NCBI GenBank assembly: GCA_015243575.1
Contig: CP042469.1
Location: 3,810,929-3,874,928 of the forward strand
Reading direction: 5' to 3'
Length of the DNA stretch: 64,000 nucleotides
Source: Clostridiales bacterium
GTDB taxonomy: Bacteria > Bacillota > Clostridia > Peptostreptococcales > Anaerovoracaceae
The position numbers and the translations under genes were made by a program. Below the pieces are notes generated by a model. It did no database searches, was not told where the DNA came from, and worked only from the letters and a program-made list of their open reading frames with translations. How positions within the stretch are numbered: the first letter of the stretch is position 1; each line of letters opens with the position of its first letter. This document shows positions 1-8,737 of the stretch, in pieces.

Positions 1-306
1 TCTGTCATGCAGATGACTGATATTACTAAGGTTGGAGGAACCATTTGTCTGGTATCAATTCCAAAAACCCCGCTGAAAATAAACTTAAGAGATATTAACT
101 TCAAAGAACAGCATCTCGTGGGTACACGAGTGTATACAAAGGAAGAATTCCGCCAGGCGGTAGAGTACTCCGCAGTTATTAATGAAGATCTTGAGAAGAT
201 TGTATCTCACATCATTCCATTAAAAGACAGTGAAAACGTCTTTGATATGATTGCAAATCCAGAATTTGGAACAGTTAAGGTTCTTGTAGACTGTACTGAT
301 GTTTAA
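1..306 (+). CDS. Zinc-type alcohol/polyol dehydrogenase, C-terminal part (cut by window start)
   Basis: The reading frame is open from base 1, so the gene begins outside the window; about 101 residues remain. The visible part resembles the end of a medium-chain (MDR) zinc dehydrogenase of the sorbitol/threonine/L-idonate dehydrogenase type. The end of the Rossmann domain is followed by the short C-terminal catalytic lobe, with the family-like stretch ISHIIPLKDSENVFDMI. The zinc-binding residues lie upstream and cannot be checked. It sits 58 bp before a sugar kinase and is probably the first or second visible gene of the sugar-acid operon. It may oxidise the imported polyol or keto-acid, but the substrate is inferred from context only. 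Confidence 0.75.
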   Translation, partial: SVMQMTDITKVGGTICLVSIPKTPLKINLRDINFKEQHLVGTRVYTKEEFRQAVEYSAVINEDLEKIVSHIIPLKDSENVFDMIANPEFGTVKVLVDCTDV

Positions 307-364
307 TGGTTTTATGGTACAGTTACAGCGAAGAGTATGACAGAAAAATGCGAAGGTGGAACCG

Positions 365-1795
365 ATGTACATATTAGTTCTGGAATCCAGTACAACATCT
401 GCAAAAGCAATGTTGTATGATGTAAAAAATCATGAATATACAGTAAAAGCTCAGGCTTATACCAGCCAGTATGAGGATCTTACCGTTCATAACGCTGAGC
501 AGGTTTTTCAGGAGACCATCGCTTTGGGTCGGATGCTTTGTCAGAATAAGAAAATTGCACTGATTGCCTTAAGCGGAACGTGGCATAGCTTGCTTCTTTG
601 TGATGAGGATATGAAACCACAAACCCCTGTTTATTTATGGTCCTATACAGGCGCAGCAAAGCTGTGCAAAGAATTGCGGAAGGACAAGGCATACACAAAG
701 GAATTTTATCAAAAAACCGGGTGCATGGTGAATGCGATCTATCCCGCCTTTAAACTGAAATTACTGAAAGAGAAGGGACACTCTCTGGATCACTGCTTCA
801 TAGAAGGGCAGGGAACCTATAATCTGTTCCGATTGACCGGAGAACGTGTTACTATGGATAGTATGGCTTCAGGAACAGGTCTTCTGAACATTCATACAAA
901 GCAATATGATCAGGACATTCTTCTTGATTTGGGAATCAAAGAATCTCAGCTTAGCAGATTGGTTTCCTATAAAGAAACGGTTCCTTTGTCAGAAGAGGGA
1001 GCTCAGATGCTGGGTGTTGATCCGGGAATTCCGGTGATGCCAACAGGTCCTGACGGAGGATTGAACCAGATAGGTGCAGGTGCAATCGGAGATGGTGTGA
1101 TGACATTTTCAGTTGGTACAAGCGGAGCCATTCGACTATCGGCACCAAGGCCAATCATTCCCGACGTACCGAGTACCTGGTGTTACCTTTCCCCAAAGGG
1201 CTGGCTCAGCGGAGCAGCTACATCAGGCAGCTGCAATTGCATCGATTGGTTTAAAAATAAGATGTTCCCTTTCGGAACAACATATGATGAGATTGAAAAA
1301 GGGTTCAGCGGCGCAGGAAGTACACCGGTATTTCTTCCGTTTTTATACGGAGAACGCTGTCCCGGATGGCAGGATGATAGAAATGCAGGATTCTTTGATG
1401 TTAGGCCAAGTCACTCGGTCAATGATTTTTACCTTGGTGTCATGGAAGGCGTATTGTTCAACCTGTATCAATGCTATGAGATCCTCACAAAGTTGAACGG
1501 AATTCCTCGGAAGATAAAGCTCTCAGGGGGGATTCTTCATTCCGCATACTGGACACAGATGTGTGCGGATATCTTTGGAACGGACATGGTAATTGATCAA
1601 ACAGAGCATAGCTCGTTATTGGGCGGCGCAGCCCTTGGTCTTGAGCTCTTAGGTCAGGTCAAAGATGCATCCGAGTTTATGAATGAAAACACGAAGGTCA
1701 TTCATTATAACCCTGGAAAAGTAGACTTTTTTTCTAAAAAATATAGACGTTACAAATATTGGTATGATCAAACGAATCCAGATATAAAATATTAA
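365..1795 (+). CDS. FGGY-family carbohydrate kinase, gluconokinase-like
   Basis: This is a sugar kinase of the FGGY family, about 476 residues, close to the usual gluconokinase/xylulokinase length. The N-terminal ATPase fold opens with VLESSTTSAKAMLYD. The catalytic-base region GPDGG is near residue 230 and is followed by the phosphate-binding SVGTSGA near residue 250. A second domain carries LSGGILHS and GGAALG. I chose the ATG at 365 because AAGGTGG sits 5 bases upstream; the in-frame GTG at 356 lies inside that ribosome binding site. The neighbours (TRAP transporter, KDPG aldolase, 6-phosphogluconate dehydrogenase) favour gluconate as substrate, giving 6-phosphogluconate. Xylulose or another sugar acid cannot be excluded. 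Confidence 0.85.
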   Translation: MYILVLESSTTSAKAMLYDVKNHEYTVKAQAYTSQYEDLTVHNAEQVFQETIALGRMLCQNKKIALIALSGTWHSLLLCDEDMKPQTPVYLWSYTGAAKLCKELRKDKAYTKEFYQKTGCMVNAIYPAFKLKLLKEKGHSLDHCFIEGQGTYNLFRLTGERVTMDSMASGTGLLNIHTKQYDQDILLDLGIKESQLSRLVSYKETVPLSEEGAQMLGVDPGIPVMPTGPDGGLNQIGAGAIGDGVMTFSVGTSGAIRLSAPRPIIPDVPSTWCYLSPKGWLSGAATSGSCNCIDWFKNKMFPFGTTYDEIEKGFSGAGSTPVFLPFLYGERCPGWQDDRNAGFFDVRPSHSVNDFYLGVMEGVLFNLYQCYEILTKLNGIPRKIKLSGGILHSAYWTQMCADIFGTDMVIDQTEHSSLLGGAALGLELLGQVKDASEFMNENTKVIHYNPGKVDFFSKKYRRYKYWYDQTNPDIKY

Positions 1796-1853
1796 GACCT
1801 GAAGGAATTAGTATTTTTATATAAAATAATGTTTAATTTTAGGGAGGAAAATC

Positions 1854-2882
1854 ATGTTGAATCACAAAAGAATGCTGGCCTTGGCCGTGGCATTATTAAT
1901 GGCAATGGCGATGTTCACAGGATGCGGCGGCTCAGATGCTTCGAAGGAAGCAGGCGGATCCGAGGAGCAAGCAGTAGCGCTTACTTTTGCAAATGTTACT
2001 TCACAATCTGCAAAAGATGCGGGGCAAAAATTTAAGGAAGTTGTTGAGGCTGAGTCCAATGGGACAATAACCGTTAATCTGTTTCCGGACAACCAGTTGG
2101 GCGATGATCGCGTAGCCATTGAGACCACCCAGTTCGGTGACATTGATATCGCTGTCAGCTCAACCAGCCCTCTGGCCAATATGTATGCAGACTTTTATCT
2201 CTTCGATGCGCCATATATCTTCTTAAGCAATGAGGAGGCATACCAGAATCTTGACGGTGAGGTTGGAAAGAAGGTTCTCGACGGAATGGAGGCTATCGGA
2301 ATAAAGGGGCTTTGCTTCTGGGAAAACGGCTTCCGTAACTTCACGAACAATACCGTTGCGGTCTCAAAGCCCGCGGATGTTAAGAGCATGAAAGTACGTA
2401 CCATGGAAAATGAAGTTCATATCGCTGCGTGGAAAGCGTTTGGCGCTAATCCAACCCCAATGGCGTTTACGGAACTATTCACCGCACTGCAGCAAGGTAC
2501 TGTCGATGCGGAAGAAAATCCGTTAGGAATTATCGATGCCAATAAATTCGCTGAAGTTCAGAAATATGTTTCCATGACTCAGCATGTTTACACACCATAT
2601 GTGGTTTGCATGAACCTTGAAAAATATAATTCCTTATCAGACGCTCAGAAAGCTGCCATCGACAAAGCGGCAGCAGCGTCAACGGAATACCAGCGGGAGG
2701 TTTCACAGAACCTGGAAAAAGAAATCATTTCGAAGATTGAAGGACAAGGGGTTACCGTTGTTCAGCTGACCGATGCTGAAAAAGCGGAGTGGCAATCAAT
2801 TGTTACGGATGCCAAAGTTTATGATCTCGTTAAAGAGAAGATGGATCACCCGGAATATGTTGATACAATCCTGAACCAGTAA
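1854..2882 (+). CDS. dctP: TRAP transporter solute-binding lipoprotein (DctP family)
   Basis: This is the extracytoplasmic receptor of a TRAP transporter, 342 residues, a typical DctP length. Residues 1-24 form a lipoprotein signal with lipobox FTGC (Cys24), so it is tethered to the outer face of the membrane. The mature part shows family features: an early NQLGDDR, the central GFRNFTNN and KSMKVRTMEN, and the ALQQGTVDAEENPL segment. In the family, the Arg of the KVRTMEN-type strand pairs with a substrate carboxylate, so an organic or sugar acid is expected. AGGGAGG lies before the ATG. The gene is separated from dctQ by two strong hairpins. Confidence 0.93.
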   Translation: MLNHKRMLALAVALLMAMAMFTGCGGSDASKEAGGSEEQAVALTFANVTSQSAKDAGQKFKEVVEAESNGTITVNLFPDNQLGDDRVAIETTQFGDIDIAVSSTSPLANMYADFYLFDAPYIFLSNEEAYQNLDGEVGKKVLDGMEAIGIKGLCFWENGFRNFTNNTVAVSKPADVKSMKVRTMENEVHIAAWKAFGANPTPMAFTELFTALQQGTVDAEENPLGIIDANKFAEVQKYVSMTQHVYTPYVVCMNLEKYNSLSDAQKAAIDKAAAASTEYQREVSQNLEKEIISKIEGQGVTVVQLTDAEKAEWQSIVTDAKVYDLVKEKMDHPEYVDTILNQ

Positions 2883-2900
2883 TCCATAAGCAAATCTGAA

Positions 2901-2979
2901 TTTTCTATGATGCTATAGAAAAGCAGATATCTGAAATTTGGATTTCAACCGTATGTACCCTTGGTTGAAATCCAAATTT
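2901..2979 (+). promoter_or_regulatory. Two intercistronic hairpins between dctP and dctQ
   Basis: An 8-bp stem with a 6-nt loop spans 2901-2922 (arms TTTTCTAT and ATAGAAAA). A perfect 17-bp stem with a 12-nt loop follows (arms 2934-2950 and 2963-2979, inner arm ending in TTTCAACC). No long T-run follows the second stem. In binding-protein transporter operons such hairpins usually protect the receptor mRNA and lower expression of the permease genes. That role is inferred here from position. Confidence 0.75.
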
Positions 2980-3010
2980 ATATTTGACTCTGAGGAAAGG
3001 ATGAGAGTAG

Positions 3011-3505
3011 TTGAAGATTCTAAAAGCTCTTGACGAAAAACTTGAACTTACAATCTGTATTCTGTTGATGTCACTCATGACCATCATTATATTCATACAG
3101 GTTATCATGAGATATGTCATGGCAAACTCTTTGGTATGGTCTGAAGAACTTGCCAGGTATTTATTCATATGGCTCATTTATATGGGAATCAGCTATGGAG
3201 CAAAAATAATGAAGCACATCAAGATTGAGGCTGCGTTAGGCATGTTCCCAAAAAAAATCAGACCTCTGGTGGTGATTCTGGGGGATGTTCTCTTTTTAGG
3301 CTTTTCAATATTCATTGCCTATACAGCATTCACTGTGGTTCAAAAACAGCTGGTTCTTGGACAGACTTCTCCGGCAATGCAAATGCCAATGTGGGTCATT
3401 TATGCAGCTCCAATGGTAGGATTTTCACTCACCGCAATACGGCAAATTCAAACGATTTTGTTTCGAGTGAAAGAAATGAACAGCGGAGGTGAACTTGATG
3501 GTTAG
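3011..3505 (+). CDS. dctQ: TRAP transporter small permease (DctQ family)
   Basis: This small integral membrane subunit of a TRAP transporter has 164 residues and about four hydrophobic helices. The family core VMRYVMANSLVWSEELARYLFIW is partly visible as WSEELARYLFIW, followed by GISYGAKIMKHIKIEA. It starts at TTG 3011; no ATG is available in this frame before the first helix, and purine-rich AGGAAAGG and GAGAG lie upstream. It overlaps the large permease by 8 bp, which implies translational coupling. It forms the membrane complex with DctM and uses an ion gradient for uptake. Confidence 0.92.
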   Translation: MKILKALDEKLELTICILLMSLMTIIIFIQVIMRYVMANSLVWSEELARYLFIWLIYMGISYGAKIMKHIKIEAALGMFPKKIRPLVVILGDVLFLGFSIFIAYTAFTVVQKQLVLGQTSPAMQMPMWVIYAAPMVGFSLTAIRQIQTILFRVKEMNSGGELDG

Positions 3506-4787
3506 TGCAGCTTTATTTCTTGGACTTATCGTTTTTCTTATCTTAAATGTGCCGGTAGGCATCGCCATTGGAATGTCCTCTCTGGCGGCCATCATCGTCG
3601 GCAATAAATTATCCTTGGCATATGTGGCACAAACCTTGGTTACAAGCACCGATTCCTTCCCCATTATGGCCATTCCGCTGTTTATTCTGGCAGGCGAGCT
3701 GATGGGTGCAGGCGGCGTATCGAAAAGAATTCTCGACGTCTGCAACGTTTTCTTCGGGAGAGTCACAGGAGGACTTGCTATTGTAACGGTTGTTGTGTGC
3801 ATGTTCTTTGCTGCAGTATCGGGCTCTGGACCGGCGACAGTAGCAGCTGTCGGATCTATGGTTGTCCCGGCTATGCTTCAGAAGGGATACAGCAAACGGT
3901 TTGTGCTTGCGTTAATTGCTTGTGCGGGAAGCATCGGTGTTATCATTCCGCCAAGTATTCCAATGGTTATCTTTGGCGTATCCACAGGAACCTCGATTAG
4001 CGGCTTATTCATGGCAGGCTTTCTCCCGGGTATCTTAATCGGTATCGCCTTGATAATCTGGTGCTATTACTACTGCAAGAAACAAGGCTGGAAGGGTGAT
4101 GACGAAAAATTCACCTGGGGCAGGGCAGGAAGAGCCGTATGGGATGCAAAGTGGGCCCTGATCAACCCCTTTATCATCTTGGGAGGCATCTACGGGGGGA
4201 TTTTCACTCCTACAGAAGCCGCTTCCGTTGCTGCGGTTTACGCGTTTGTCTGCGGAGTCTTTATTCATAAGGAATTAAAATTCAATGGTTTGATCAGCAC
4301 CATCGGAAATGCCTGCTCCACTACGGGAACCACCATGGTGATTCTAGGCTGTGCTTCTGCATTTACAAAAATCCTGACCATTGAACAAATCCCGGCGATG
4401 ATAACGAATGCAATCATCAGCTCAACGGACAGTGCAATTCTTATCTTGCTGTTAATCAATATTTTGCTTTTGATTGTTGGCTGCTTTATGGACACAACGC
4501 CTGCAATCATGGTGTTAGCACCAATTCTTATGCCTGTAGCAGCATCCATCGGTGTTCATCCGATCCACTTTGGTATTATCATGGTTGTAAATCTGGCCAT
4601 CGGCTTTATTACACCACCCCTTGGAATCAATCTGTTTGTTTCAGCCAGAGTCGGGGGCGAGCCCCTGGAAACGGTCACAAAGGGAATTATCCCCTTTATT
4701 ATCGTCATGATTCTATGCCTGCTGCTGATTACCTTTATCCCTCAGATTTCCATGCTCCTGCCAAAGGTGTTTATGGGCTTGTCCTAA
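3498..4787 (+). CDS. dctM: TRAP transporter large permease (DctM family)
   Basis: This is the transport subunit of the TRAP system, about 429 residues with about 12 hydrophobic segments. Family signatures include GVSKRILDVCNVFFGRVTGGLA, shortened here to VTGGLAIVTVVVCMFFAAVSGSG, then IGVIIPPSIPMVIFG and the C-terminal NLAIGFITPPLGINLFV. The ATG at 3498 is preferred over GTG 3489 because GGAGGT (3485-3490) lies 7 bases before it. The start overlaps the dctQ end. The stop is followed immediately by the aldolase reading frame, so the genes are one transcription unit. Confidence 0.94.
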   Translation: MVSAALFLGLIVFLILNVPVGIAIGMSSLAAIIVGNKLSLAYVAQTLVTSTDSFPIMAIPLFILAGELMGAGGVSKRILDVCNVFFGRVTGGLAIVTVVVCMFFAAVSGSGPATVAAVGSMVVPAMLQKGYSKRFVLALIACAGSIGVIIPPSIPMVIFGVSTGTSISGLFMAGFLPGILIGIALIIWCYYYCKKQGWKGDDEKFTWGRAGRAVWDAKWALINPFIILGGIYGGIFTPTEAASVAAVYAFVCGVFIHKELKFNGLISTIGNACSTTGTTMVILGCASAFTKILTIEQIPAMITNAIISSTDSAILILLLINILLLIVGCFMDTTPAIMVLAPILMPVAASIGVHPIHFGIIMVVNLAIGFITPPLGINLFVSARVGGEPLETVTKGIIPFIIVMILCLLLITFIPQISMLLPKVFMGLS

Positions 4788-4814
4788 ATGGAATTATCAA
4801 AGGAGTTATCAAAC

Positions 4815-5444
4815 ATGAACATGAATACCTTATTACATAAAATCGCGGAAATGAAGATTGTACCGGTGATCAAGATTGATGCTGCTGCAGATGCAGCACC
4901 TCTTGCAAAAGCGTTGATTGCCGGAGGGCTGCCCCTCGCTGAAGTTACCTTTCGAACGGCGGCAGCAGAAGAAGCGATTCGAGAGATGAAGAAGTTCCCG
5001 GAAATGCTGGTCGGCGCGGGAACCATCACAAGCGTTGAGCAAGCGAAAGCAGCCTGTGAGGCAGGTGCAGAGTTTTTGGTTACTGCCGGGTTTAATCGGG
5101 CGGTGACTGAGTTTGCAGTAGAGAATAATGTACCCATTTTTCCCGGTGTCTGCACACCGACGGAAATGATGCTTTTATTGGAATATAACCTTCCGGTAGC
5201 AAAATTCTTCCCTGCAGAGCAATACGGTGGTCTGGCTACCATTAAGGCCCTTTCCGCACCGTTCCCCGGCATAAAATTTATGCCCACAGGCGGAATCAAT
5301 GAGAAAAATATACTGGATTATTTAGCAGCGCCTCAGATTGTTGCCTGCGGCGGGAGCTGGATGGTCAAGGAAGCTCTCATTAACAACCATCAATTTGGTG
5401 AAATAGAGCGTTTGGCAGCAGAGGCTGTTCAGCTGGTGAAGTAG
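4815..5444 (+). CDS. eda: KDPG/KHG aldolase (2-dehydro-3-deoxy-6-phosphogluconate aldolase)
   Basis: This class I aldolase is expected to split 2-keto-3-deoxy-6-phosphogluconate into pyruvate and glyceraldehyde-3-phosphate. It has about 209 residues, the usual length. Family motifs are visible: PVIKID, the catalytic Glu in EVTFRTAAAEEAI, GAGTI, FPGVCTPTE, the Schiff-base Lys in AKFFPAEQYGG, and the phosphate-binding PTGGI. ATG 4815 has AGGAG 9 bases upstream and is preferred. ATG 4788, directly after the dctM stop, would add nine residues. No 6-phosphogluconate dehydratase (Edd) lies in the window; it may be upstream, or the substrate may enter as a keto-acid. Confidence 0.92.
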   Translation: MNMNTLLHKIAEMKIVPVIKIDAAADAAPLAKALIAGGLPLAEVTFRTAAAEEAIREMKKFPEMLVGAGTITSVEQAKAACEAGAEFLVTAGFNRAVTEFAVENNVPIFPGVCTPTEMMLLLEYNLPVAKFFPAEQYGGLATIKALSAPFPGIKFMPTGGINEKNILDYLAAPQIVACGGSWMVKEALINNHQFGEIERLAAEAVQLVK

Positions 5445-5490
5445 GCTCCAGGATCTGCTGTATAACAGGAGCAATAGGGGTATTAAAACC

Positions 5491-6885
5491 ATGTTTGATA
5501 TTGCGATGTATGGCCTTGGCGTTATGGGGAGCAGCCTGGCGAAGAACCTTATCGATAAAGGGTTTCGCGCAGCACTCTTCAGCAAGGATCCTAAAGAATC
5601 AATGCGTTTTTCTCATAATGCACATGAGAGTTGGAGGGTTTTCTCAACGGAGAAAACGCTTGCAGCCTCTCTGGTCCGGCCGAGAGTGATCTTTCTGATG
5701 ATTACAGCGGGAGAGCCGGTAGATCGTGTCATTGATAGCCTGCTCCCTTACCTGGAAAGCGGTGATATGATACTGGATGGTGGAAACTCACACTACAAAG
5801 ATACCACCAGAAGAGTTCATCAGCTCAAGGAAAGGAACATTGGATATCTGGGCATTGGCGTTTCCGGCGGGGAAAAGGGTGCTCTTATGGGACCGAGTAT
5901 GATGGCCGGCGGCAGCCTTGAGGGCTGGGAAGCAAGCAGATCCATCCTGCAGAAAATAGCGGCGCACCATAAGAACCAGCCTTGCTGCAGCTTTGTCGGA
6001 CCGGAAGGTGCAGGACATTACGTAAAGATGGTTCACAATGGCATAGAGTACGGGATTCTACAATTGATTGCCGACATCTATTTCATCATGAAAAGAGGTC
6101 TTGCACTCGATCATGATGAGATAGAAACTACCTTTTCTGAGTGGCAATCGGGACGACTGAACTCCTATCTCATTGAAATTACAGTCCTTGTACTGAGGAA
6201 ACGGGATGAAGACGGAACCCCTCTGGTGGATAAAATATTAGATGTAGCAAAGCAGAAGGGAACCGGAAACTGGACTGCCATTGAAGCTATTGAGCGGGGC
6301 GTATATGCGCCGACGCTTTGTGAGGCCGTCTTTTCCAGGCACTTTTCCGCAAATCAAAGGATCAGGACAGAGGGAAATCAAAAGCTTACCGATTCAGGGA
6401 TGCCAATGAAGCTGAAGCAGTATAAAACGCAATTAGAAGGAGCACTGCTTGCAGGCATTATTTGCAGCTATGCTCAAGGTCTTGAATTGATCCAAAAAGC
6501 ATCTGACGAGAATCACTGGCGCATCGATTTAAGTGAAACCGCTGCCTTGTGGAGAGAAGGCTGCATTATACGAAGCCCGCTGCTGGAAACTATTATGGAA
6601 GCATTACAAGAGGAGGTCAGTAATCTTCTTATTTCTGAAAAGTTTTCATTTATTACTTCGCTGGAGCCTACCTGGCGTGAGGTTGTGATACAAGCGCAGC
6701 GTGCGGCGTTATCTGTGCCTACGCTAGTATCGACCCTTTGCTATTATGATCGCATTCGTGGGGGCAAGATGCCTGCAAACCTTGTACAAGCATTAAGGGA
6801 CTGCTTCGGTGCCCATACCTATGAACGGACCGACAGAGAAGGACCGTTTCACACAAACTGGGAGCAGAACGGGAACCGGGAATAG
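5491..6885 (+). CDS. gnd: 6-phosphogluconate dehydrogenase, decarboxylating
   Basis: This enzyme oxidatively decarboxylates 6-phosphogluconate to ribulose-5-phosphate. It has 464 residues, close to the family length. The N-terminal Rossmann motif is IAMYGLGVMGSSLAKNL, followed by GGNSHYKDT, the signature GVSGGEKGALMGPSMMAGG, the catalytic KMVHNGIEYG, and NWTAIEAIERG in the helical domain. The end FGAHTYERTD is family-like and complete. With the kinase and KDPG aldolase it gives the organism both an oxidative-pentose and an Entner-Doudoroff-type exit for gluconate. AGGGG is the weak ribosome binding site. Confidence 0.94.
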   Translation: MFDIAMYGLGVMGSSLAKNLIDKGFRAALFSKDPKESMRFSHNAHESWRVFSTEKTLAASLVRPRVIFLMITAGEPVDRVIDSLLPYLESGDMILDGGNSHYKDTTRRVHQLKERNIGYLGIGVSGGEKGALMGPSMMAGGSLEGWEASRSILQKIAAHHKNQPCCSFVGPEGAGHYVKMVHNGIEYGILQLIADIYFIMKRGLALDHDEIETTFSEWQSGRLNSYLIEITVLVLRKRDEDGTPLVDKILDVAKQKGTGNWTAIEAIERGVYAPTLCEAVFSRHFSANQRIRTEGNQKLTDSGMPMKLKQYKTQLEGALLAGIICSYAQGLELIQKASDENHWRIDLSETAALWREGCIIRSPLLETIMEALQEEVSNLLISEKFSFITSLEPTWREVVIQAQRAALSVPTLVSTLCYYDRIRGGKMPANLVQALRDCFGAHTYERTDREGPFHTNWEQNGNRE

Positions 6886-6923
6886 AGCAGCGTGATAAGA
6901 GGAGTTTAACAGGAGGAGTACCC

Positions 6924-7883
6924 ATGGGTAAATATAAAGTATTAGTCACCGCAAGATCGTTTGGATCAGCAGACGGAGACGCGGTTAAATTACTGGAAGA
7001 AAATAATTGTAATGTGATAAAGCTATCCGCTGAAAGCGGTCCGATCTCGGAACAGCTGAAACTGGAACTGCCTGGTGCAGATGCGGTGATTGCAGGACTG
7101 GAGCATTATGAAAGAGAACTGCTTGCAGGGGCTGCGAAGCTCAAGGTGATCTCCAGATACGGTGTGGGGTATGACAAGATTGATTTAGATGCAGCAGCGG
7201 AGGGCAATATCACCGTAACGGTTACCCCTGGCGCAAATGGAGATTCTGTTGCGGATATGGCTGTTGCACTAATGCTAAGTGCGGCCAGAAATATTTCTTT
7301 CATGGATCAATGCATCAAAGAAAAGGATCAGAAAAGGCCAATCGGCGTTGAAATGTGGGACAAAACCCTTGGTGTGATTGGTGCGGGCAGAATCGGCCAA
7401 GGGGTAGCCAGAAGGTGCCGCGGCTTCAATATGAAAATTCTTTGCTACGATACGTATCGGGATGAGTCGTTTCAAAAGGAGTGCAATGCTGAATATACAA
7501 ATTTTGAAACAATCCTAAAAGAAGCAGATTTCATAACGATCCACGCACCCCTCAACGATGAGACAGAGAATATGTTTGGAGCTGAACAGTTTAAGAAAAT
7601 GAAAAACCGTGCGGTGATTGTGAATACGGCAAGAGGCGGCATTATAGATGAAGTGGCCCTTTACGAAGCGCTGAAAAACGGAGAAATCGGTGCGGCAGGT
7701 CTTGATGCTACGCTGGAGGAACCACCTTATACCAGCATGCTTTTGACGCTGCCAAACTGCACATTAACACCACATGCCGGGGCAGCGACCTACGAAGCCA
7801 GCAGTAAAATGAGCTTGCTGGCAGCGCAGAACGTGATTGACGTGTTAAAAACGGGAAGCTGTCAATTTACAGTAAGCAAATAA
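6924..7883 (+). CDS. D-isomer-specific 2-hydroxyacid dehydrogenase (phosphoglycerate dehydrogenase-like)
   Basis: This NAD(P)-dependent 2-hydroxy/2-keto acid oxidoreductase has 319 residues. The nucleotide-binding motif is LGVIGAGRIGQGVARR. The catalytic set is visible as Arg in NTARGG, Glu in DATLEEPP, and His in TPHAGAATYEA. AGGAGGAG precedes the ATG. It closes the sugar-acid operon 38 bp after gnd. By analogy with gluconate loci it may reduce 2-ketogluconate or a related keto-acid, but phosphoglycerate or glyoxylate-type activity is equally possible from sequence alone. Confidence 0.85.
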   Translation: MGKYKVLVTARSFGSADGDAVKLLEENNCNVIKLSAESGPISEQLKLELPGADAVIAGLEHYERELLAGAAKLKVISRYGVGYDKIDLDAAAEGNITVTVTPGANGDSVADMAVALMLSAARNISFMDQCIKEKDQKRPIGVEMWDKTLGVIGAGRIGQGVARRCRGFNMKILCYDTYRDESFQKECNAEYTNFETILKEADFITIHAPLNDETENMFGAEQFKKMKNRAVIVNTARGGIIDEVALYEALKNGEIGAAGLDATLEEPPYTSMLLTLPNCTLTPHAGAATYEASSKMSLLAAQNVIDVLKTGSCQFTVSK

Positions 7884-8084
7884 AACGGAACGATACAAAT
7901 AATTCTCCTTTATACATTATAAAAATGAAATCCCATCTGTCATAAGAAAACGAATCACAGGATTTGGATTTTCAAAAAAAGTATTAACGCATTGTCTGTG
8001 ACACATACTAAATTGAAAACAGTATCAGTTGCAGACAGCATTGTTTATCTGCAAGCGGCGTTATGTAAAAGGAGAGATCGTGCT

Positions 8085-8546
8085 ATGATATGTATGAAAA
8101 ATGTATTGCCGTCCACTACCCATCGTGTGGCAACATACACCAATCCTGAAATGAATGAATCAATTCGCAGAAGCACACTGGAAACCTTGTCTGAATTAGA
8201 AGATGCAGGGGAAGCCGAAATCACAAAACGAATTCAGAAATTGGATTCGGAATGGGATGTAGAACGCGTTGTAGAAGCCAAAGCGGCCATGTGTGTAGTA
8301 GGCTGCTCCTTATTTGGCATTGCTAAGAATAAATACTGGTCTTTTCTTACACTGATTGCAGGAACCTTTCTGCTCCAGCATGCGTTGCTGGGCTGGTGTC
8401 CATCCGCTCCGGTCGTAAGAAAAATGGGAGTGCGTACTGCAGAGGAAATCAACCAGGAAAAAATGGCGTTAAAGTTGATGCGGAAGGATTTTGCACATGT
8501 GAAACACAATGATGCGGAAAGTGTACTCGGCGCAGTGGAGAAATAG
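8085..8546 (+). CDS. DUF2892 (YgaP-type transmembrane) domain protein
   Basis: This small membrane protein of about 153 residues has ~65 polar residues followed by a hydrophobic pair of helices with FLLQHALLGWCPSAPVVRKMG. The G-(W/F)-CP turn between helices is the hallmark of DUF2892, the membrane anchor found alone or fused to rhodanese. A polar tail of about 35 residues follows. The in-frame TTG at 7992 is rejected because GGAGAG (8071-8076) sits 8 bases before ATG 8085. There is no rhodanese domain here. Function is unknown; a link to sulfur or thiol chemistry is known only for the rhodanese fusions. Confidence 0.7.
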   Translation: MICMKNVLPSTTHRVATYTNPEMNESIRRSTLETLSELEDAGEAEITKRIQKLDSEWDVERVVEAKAAMCVVGCSLFGIAKNKYWSFLTLIAGTFLLQHALLGWCPSAPVVRKMGVRTAEEINQEKMALKLMRKDFAHVKHNDAESVLGAVEK

Positions 8547-8627
8547 CTGAATCGTTGCCGATAAAGACATGATTCATAAAAAACAGTATCAGATGTTGAT
8601 TGGAAGAGTAGAACAAGTAGAAAACTA

Positions 8628-8671
8628 AAAAGCCGTTTGTTTTAGAAATTATGCTAAAACAAACGGCTTTT
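8628..8671 (+). terminator. Rho-independent terminator after the DUF2892 gene
   Basis: A perfect 18-bp stem (8628-8645 with 8654-8671) closes an 8-nt loop. The descending arm ends in CGGCTTTT followed by CTGTT. The A-rich left flank makes it able to work from both sides. It isolates the following dehydrogenase-nifJ pair. Confidence 0.85.
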
Positions 8672-8737
8672 CTGTTGGGCTTAGAATATTTCCGGCTTTG
8701 CAGGCAAAAATACCCTTAAAAGACGGGAGGAAATATT

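Noticed and set aside
356..364. GTG at 356 as the start of the FGGY kinase
   Set aside because: It lies within the AAGGTGG ribosome binding site of ATG 365.
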